A DNA stretch of 64,000 bases from Amycolatopsis regifaucium (GTDB lineage Bacteria; Actinomycetota; Actinomycetes; Mycobacteriales; Pseudonocardiaceae), in the NCBI RefSeq assembly GCF_001613935.1, contig NZ_LQCI01000014.1, forward strand, positions 69,383-133,382, given 5' to 3'. Positions within the stretch are counted from its first letter, which is position 1, and every line of letters starts with the position of its first letter. This document shows, in pieces, positions 60,091 through 64,000 of the stretch. A program made the position numbers and the translations under genes. The notes under the pieces are model-generated. The model made no database searches. It saw only the letters and a list, made by a program, of their open reading frames with translations, and was not told the origin of the DNA.

Positions 60091-60756
60091 TTATCGGCGC
60101 GGCTTCTCGCTCGGCCCGACCCGGTCGCGCGCCCATTCGTTGAACGCCCGCACCTGCCGCCACGCCTTCCGCACCCGGTCGAGCGCGCCCCGCTCGTGCA
60201 GGACGTCGTCCGGCTCCCAGACCTTGACGGCGTACACCGATCGATACTTCAGCAGGTCGATGCGCGGGTGATCCTCGGCGAAGCCGCGCGGCTTGGACTT
60301 GAGGCGATCGCCCTTGATCTCCCAGCCCGCCTTCGCCAGCTTCGCGAGCAGCTTGGCCAGTTCGGCGCCGTGGACTTCGGTGTCGACGGCCCTGCGGAAG
60401 CGCGCGAGCTGGTCGGACTCGAAGTGGAAGCAGCCGCCGCCGACGCGCAGCCCGGCCGGGCCGACCTCGACGTAGTAGGCGCCACCCCCGCGCCCCTGCT
60501 CGATCACCGCGCCGCAGTGGGTCTTGTACGGCGTCTTGTCCTTGGCGAACCGGACGTCGCGGTACGGGCGGAAGACCTTCCCCTCGCCGAAGCCGTCCCC
60601 GAACTCCGGGACCAGCTCCGCGAGCAGCGCCTCCATCGGCGCGCGGACATCGGCCTGGTATGTGGCCAGGTTCTCGTCCCAGTAGGACTTGGAGTTGTCG
60701 GCCTCGAGACCGTCGTAGAAGTCGATGGCGTACTCACCGAAACCCTCGAAACCCAT
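60091..60756 (-). CDS. DUF2461 family protein
   Basis: 221 residues. Seen: FGEYAIDFYDGLEADNSKSYWDENLATY, FRPYRDVRFAKDKTPYKTH, YYVEVGPAGLRVGGGCF, and LKRYRSV-like DLLKYRSVYAVKVW, all typical of the DUF2461/TIGR02453 family, whose function is unknown. ATG 60756. The open frame extends far upstream but has no family similarity. Divergent from ArsR (118 bases). Confidence 0.9.
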   Translation of the reverse strand: MGFEGFGEYAIDFYDGLEADNSKSYWDENLATYQADVRAPMEALLAELVPEFGDGFGEGKVFRPYRDVRFAKDKTPYKTHCGAVIEQGRGGGAYYVEVGPAGLRVGGGCFHFESDQLARFRRAVDTEVHGAELAKLLAKLAKAGWEIKGDRLKSKPRGFAEDHPRIDLLKYRSVYAVKVWEPDDVLHERGALDRVRKAWRQVRAFNEWARDRVGPSEKPRR

Positions 60757-60874
60757 GGGGTGACGGTAATCCTCGCCACCGGCGGCCTCGCGTGAAGGCC
60801 CCCTTTCCCGGTACATGATGGAGCTTTCCGAACATTTCTTGACGGAAATATGCCGCCCGGGGCACATTTCCCGG

Positions 60875-61183
60875 ATGATGCAGACCTTCGAGATCCTCGC
60901 CGAACCGCGCCGCCGGACCATCCTCGACCTCCTGCGCGACGGCGAACGGTCGGTCAACGAGCTGGTCGAGGTCCTCGAACTGAGCCAGCCGGCCGTATCG
61001 AAGCACCTGCGTGTGCTCCGCGAGGCGGGTCTGGTCACCGTCCGCGTCGCCGCGCAGCGGCGGTGCTACCGGCTCCGCCCGGAGCCGCTCGCGGAAGTCG
61101 ACGCCTGGCTCGCGCCCTACCGCCGGTTCTGGGAGGGACGGATCGACGCGCTCGAGCGGCACCTCGACGAAGACAGTCAGTGA
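60875..61183 (+). CDS. ArsR-family transcriptional regulator
   Basis: 102 residues. Seen: MMQTFEILAEPRRRTILDLLRDGERSVNELVEVLELSQPAVSKHLRVLREAGLV and the C-terminal RFWEGRIDALERHL, the type that often controls nearby SRPBCC or DUF2461-like genes rather than metal resistance; the metal Cys pair is absent. ATG 60875 (60878 also possible) begins the conserved core; a longer frame from 60815 lacks family similarity. Its last seven bases overlap the HxlR gene tail to tail. Confidence 0.85.
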   Translation: MMQTFEILAEPRRRTILDLLRDGERSVNELVEVLELSQPAVSKHLRVLREAGLVTVRVAAQRRCYRLRPEPLAEVDAWLAPYRRFWEGRIDALERHLDEDSQ

Positions 61184-61518
61184 ATCGGTGACGGCTCGAA
61201 CGTGATGCCGGTACCGGCGGCCCGCTGGACGCCCCAGTCGTAGAGCGCCTGGAGCGCGGGGCGTAACCGCTCCCCGTCCTCGGTCAGCCGGTACTCGACG
61301 TGCGGCACCCGCCCCTGCAGGCTGTCGCGGCGCACGAGGCCGTCCGCTTCCAGCTCACGCAGGTGCTGGGTCAGCATCTTCTCGCTGACGCCCGGCATCC
61401 GCCGCCGCAGTTCGCCGTAGCGGTGCACCCCCTCCTTCAGATGCGAGAGGATCACCGGCTTCCACTTGCCGCCGATGACGTCGACGGCGAGTTCGACCGC
61501 GCAGTGGTACCGCTTCAT
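61177..61518 (-). CDS. HxlR-family transcriptional regulator
   Basis: 113 residues. Seen: YHCAVELAVDVIGGKWKPVILSHLKEGVHRYGELRRRMPGVSEKMLTQHLRELEADGLVRRD, the HxlR signature with an N-terminal Cys (C6) that often senses aldehyde or redox stress. ATG 61518. The gap to the divergent globin contains GGTACGCACC, a candidate operator. It probably controls the globin gene. Confidence 0.9.
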   Translation of the reverse strand: MKRYHCAVELAVDVIGGKWKPVILSHLKEGVHRYGELRRRMPGVSEKMLTQHLRELEADGLVRRDSLQGRVPHVEYRLTEDGERLRPALQALYDWGVQRAAGTGITFEPSPIH

Positions 61519-61622
61519 CGCCACTCCCGTTGGTACGCACCGAAAAGTAAGCGGTTGTCCGGAGCGGACCGTGCTGGTTGCCTTGCCGGACCGGAAGCTC
61601 ACCGCCGCTGGGAGGACAGTAC

Positions 61623-62093
61623 GTGACCGAGACGCCGACGTTGCACGAATGGGCGGGCGGGATGGCCGCCCTGCGACGGCTGACCACCGTCTTCTACGGC
61701 CACGTCCTGAAAGACCCCTTGCTGGAACCGGTCTTCCGCGACATGGACCCCGGCCATCCCGAACACGTCGCGATCTGGCTCGCCGAGGTGTTCGGCGGAC
61801 CGGAGACCTACAGCCACGACCACGGCGGCCACCGGCACATGGTCGGACGGCACCTCGGCAGGGCCATCACCGAAGAGCAGCGCCGCCGCTGGGTGAACCT
61901 GCTCTTCGACGCCGCCGACGAGGCCGGGCTCCCGGCCGATCCCGAGTTCCGCTCCGCGTTCGCCGCCTACGTCGAATGGGGCAGCAGGCTCGCGGTGATG
62001 TTCTCCCAGCCCGGCCGCGAGGTGACCGTTCCCGAGCCGATGCCGAAGTGGGACTGGGGCAACCGGCCGCCCTGGCGACCCCCCGCCGCTTGA
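61623..62093 (+). CDS. Group II truncated haemoglobin
   Basis: 156 residues. Seen: FYGHVLKDPLLEPVFRDMDPGHPEHVAIWLAEVFGGPETYS, then HDHGGHRHMVGRHLGRAITEEQRRRW, with His in GRHLG as the proximal haem ligand, and FAAYVEWGSRLAVMFSQPG. It matches TrHbO-type proteins, which bind oxygen and may act in peroxide or NO chemistry. GTG 61623 has GGAGG seven bases upstream. Divergent from HxlR. Confidence 0.9.
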   Translation: MTETPTLHEWAGGMAALRRLTTVFYGHVLKDPLLEPVFRDMDPGHPEHVAIWLAEVFGGPETYSHDHGGHRHMVGRHLGRAITEEQRRRWVNLLFDAADEAGLPADPEFRSAFAAYVEWGSRLAVMFSQPGREVTVPEPMPKWDWGNRPPWRPPAA

Positions 62094-62177
62094 GCCGGTC
62101 ATAGTGGGGCGGTCGTGAAGGAGGCCGCCGTGATCCGAGTGGACGGCAGGCCCCCGCGAGACGCCTACGAAGCGCTC

Positions 62178-62241
62178 CGCATTTCGTCCTCTGAATGCGA
62201 TCCATGCGCGTGCCACTACCGCATTCAGAGGACGAAACGCG
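62178..62241. terminator. Inverted repeat of AGTCCTCTGAATGCGG family, second copy
   Basis: Arms of 22 bases, 62178-62199 and 62220-62241, one mismatch. It contains TCGTCCTCTGAATGCG, very similar to the element at 52407-52471. It lies between the convergent globin and amidohydrolase ends. Confidence 0.78.
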
Positions 62242-62244
62242 GGG

Positions 62245-63780
62245 TCAGCAACAGCAGCCCCGGCGGGCCAGTGACCGGATCCGCGCGTTCGCGGCCGTGG
62301 CGGCCGGCCGGTTCGCGGCGGCCTCGACGGCGTCGAGCATCCGCTGCCGCGTCGTCTTGTCGAGGACGCGGCCACGGGTGATCACCAGGTCGATCTTCGC
62401 GACATTGCGGATGTCGGCGGCCGGGTTCGCCTCCAGCAGCACGAGATCCGCCTCCTTCCCCGCCGTGACCGTGCCCGATGTGTGCTCCCTGCCGAGGAAC
62501 TTCGCCGCGTCACCGGTGACGGTCTTCAACGCCTGCACCGGCGAAAGCCCGGCCTCGACCAGGAACGCGAGTTCCTCGTGCAGCCCACTGCCGGGGAAGG
62601 TGTAGGGGTTGAGGCAGTCGGTTCCGCCGATGATCCCGACACCGGCCTCGTGCGCGACACCGACCAGCCGGAGCGTGTCCTGGTAATACCGCTCCTGCAG
62701 GGCGATTTCCGACAACGTCTTCGGCGCGAATCGTTCGATGCCCACGGCCCAGCTCTCGCGGATGTCGGCGGGCACGTATTTCAGCCGCGGGTCCCGCTGG
62801 TGGGTTCCGGCGGGCTGCGTGACGATCCGGTTGATCGTCAGCGTCGGGGAATGCCAGGTGCCGTTGCGCCGAAGCCTGCCGAAATAGGACCACGCCACGG
62901 TGGGGCTGTAGGTGGAGACCGACTCGAACTCCAGTCGGCGCGCCAGGTTGAAGAAGTCGCGCGGCGCCGCCGGGTCGAAGGGCGTCGCCGCCAACCTGGC
63001 GAGGATCTCGTCGCGCCGGGACGAACAGTGGATGGACACCCCGAAGAAGTGCTCGAAACTGTGCTGGCCGAGATCGCTCGCGTCGAAGTGGGAGACCTTG
63101 TACGGCCAGTGTCCCGAGAACCTCAGGCCCTGGTGGCGGACCTCGTCCGCGACCGCGCGCAAGGCCTCGGCGCCCAGGTAGGAGTAGATCTTGACGAACT
63201 CCGCGCCCGCCGTCTTCTCCGCGCGGACGGCCGCGCGCGCCTCGGCATCGGTCGACACCTGGATCACCGGCGGGCCCAGCAGCGTGACCGGCCCGTCGAC
63301 TATCCCGCTCCCGACCACGAGGCGCGGGCCGAGCAGCTCACCGCGTTCGATCCGGTCCCTGGTCGCGCGGTTCTCCGCGTAGCCCCACATCTCGCGGCCA
63401 CCCGTGACGCCGTGCACCAGGTGCAGCGGCGGAACGATCTCTTCCAGATCCGCGCCGTGGGTGTGCATGTCCCACAGGCCGGGGATGAGGTACTTGCCGC
63501 GGCCGTCGATCACTCTCGCGACACCGGTGTCCGGCACCTGGCCGGAAGTACCGACCCAGGCGATCCGGTCGCCGACGAGCACGACGGAGACATCGCGGCG
63601 AGGAGCCGAACCCGTGCCGTCGATCAGCGTGACCCGCGTGATGACGACGATCTCGTCCGCGGCCGGCTCGCTCGCGGCCGCGGTGGTCGTGCCGGACAAC
63701 AGTCCGGAGAGCGCCACGCCGGTGCCGCTCGCGGCCAGCCATCTCAGGAACTCGCGCCTGTTGGATCCCGCTTCGGCCAT
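62245..63780 (-). CDS. Tat-exported amidohydrolase
   Basis: 511 residues. Twin-arginine signal NRREFLRWLAASGTGVALSGLLSG (residues 7-30), predicted to be exported folded. The amidohydrolase domain has LIPGLWDMHTHG (metal H-x-H) and a late GGTDCLNP Asp. It should hydrolyse a cyclic amide, lactone or related substrate outside the membrane. The C-terminus ends GCCC, three consecutive Cys before the stop, which is unusual. ATG 63780. Confidence 0.87.
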   Translation of the reverse strand: MAEAGSNRREFLRWLAASGTGVALSGLLSGTTTAAASEPAADEIVVITRVTLIDGTGSAPRRDVSVVLVGDRIAWVGTSGQVPDTGVARVIDGRGKYLIPGLWDMHTHGADLEEIVPPLHLVHGVTGGREMWGYAENRATRDRIERGELLGPRLVVGSGIVDGPVTLLGPPVIQVSTDAEARAAVRAEKTAGAEFVKIYSYLGAEALRAVADEVRHQGLRFSGHWPYKVSHFDASDLGQHSFEHFFGVSIHCSSRRDEILARLAATPFDPAAPRDFFNLARRLEFESVSTYSPTVAWSYFGRLRRNGTWHSPTLTINRIVTQPAGTHQRDPRLKYVPADIRESWAVGIERFAPKTLSEIALQERYYQDTLRLVGVAHEAGVGIIGGTDCLNPYTFPGSGLHEELAFLVEAGLSPVQALKTVTGDAAKFLGREHTSGTVTAGKEADLVLLEANPAADIRNVAKIDLVITRGRVLDKTTRQRMLDAVEAAANRPAATAANARIRSLARRGCCC

Positions 63781-63857
63781 GAAAACCCCGCCCTTCCACC
63801 CAGATCCCCCGGAGTGGCCGATTCAACTCGCCGCGAGGTCGAAGCCGCAAGGTCGGC

Positions 63858-63899
63858 GAAGGCCCCCTACCCAAGATCAGCACGGAGTAAGGGGCCTTC
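63858..63899. terminator. Hairpin between amidohydrolase and partial gene
   Basis: Arms GAAGGCCCCCTAC (63858-63870) and GTAAGGGGCCTTC (63887-63899), one mismatch, loop of 16 bases. It follows the partial gene's stop and precedes the amidohydrolase start, both leftward, so it probably ends the upstream transcript. Confidence 0.7.
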
Positions 63900-63913
63900 T
63901 TCCGAAACACCGC

Positions 63914-64000
63914 TCAGCCGAAGAAGACTTCGGCCTCTTCGTACCGCTCGACCGGGACGGTCTTCAGTTCGGCGGTCGCCTCGGCGAGCTTGACGCGGAC
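63914..64000 (-). CDS. C-terminal 28 residues of an unidentified protein
   Basis: The gene continues beyond the right edge; only its last 28 codons are inside. The peptide is Glu-rich and ends ERYEEAEVFFG. Too short to identify; a leftward protein gene is likely from the frame and the terminator that follows it. Confidence 0.55.
   Translation of the reverse strand, partial: VRVKLAEATAELKTVPVERYEEAEVFFG

Noticed and set aside
1..64000. tRNA, rRNA, CRISPR, transposase, integrase or phage genes
   Set aside because: Looked for along both strands; nothing convincing. The inverted repeats are not direct-repeat arrays and have no cas genes nearby.

Overview
The window is high-GC actinomycete chromosome. 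Dense GTG and ATG starts, ATGA start/stop overlaps, a KstR-type steroid regulon, an F420-dependent enzyme pair, a Cvn (conservon) signalling operon, an XRE/DUF397 pair and a PknB-less LuxR/AAA giant regulator point to Pseudonocardiales. Amycolatopsis is the best guess; the guess is inferred from gene content, with no 16S or tRNA in the window to confirm it.

Left third (1-23.7 kb): a sterol/steroid catabolic island. From the left edge: the start of hsaA, a KstD-like flavoprotein, then kstD, kshA, an 86-residue Cys-rich protein and kshB (rings A/B opening), and a MaoC hydratase. Next, on the opposite strand, is the complete intracellular-growth (igr) side-chain operon fadE28-fadE29-chsH2-chsH1-ltp2, which removes the last propionyl unit. 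A wax ester synthase/DGAT and an alpha/beta hydrolase diverge from a further KstR-like box. After an inserted SNF2-helicase/SWIM pair comes the fused acyl-CoA dehydrogenase fadE34 (chsE3), divergent from kstR. I found seven sites matching the published KstR half-site pattern TnnAACnnGTTnnA, all in front of these transcription units. Steroid CoA thioesters would be expected to relieve KstR and turn on ring and side-chain degradation together.

Middle (24-37 kb): two overlapping F420-dependent luciferase-like oxidoreductases, the fused isobutyryl-CoA mutase icmF, an ArsR/DUF899/reductase cluster with a strong sigma-70-like promoter, and the four-gene cvnABCD operon (histidine-kinase-like protein, roadblock, DUF742, small GTPase). 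The kinase-like protein has a duplicated C-terminal module.

Right half (37-64 kb): a DUF485/sodium-solute symporter pair, a TetR/MFS efflux pair with three palindromic operators, small membrane proteins, a lytic transglycosylase, an acyl-CoA group (crotonase, alpha-methylacyl-CoA racemase-like protein, acyl-CoA dehydrogenase, TetR), a DUF3558 lipoprotein, GabD2-type aldehyde dehydrogenase, a 1007-residue LAL regulator, an XRE/DUF397 pair, acyl-CoA thioesterase II, pyruvate kinase, ArsR and HxlR regulators, a truncated haemoglobin and a Tat-exported amidohydrolase. The window ends inside an unidentified gene.

Long, nearly perfect intergenic inverted repeats recur through the window in at least three sequence families. 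They mostly sit at gene ends and probably act as terminators, but the families are conserved enough to deserve attention. I saw no rRNA, tRNA, CRISPR array, transposase, integrase or phage gene.
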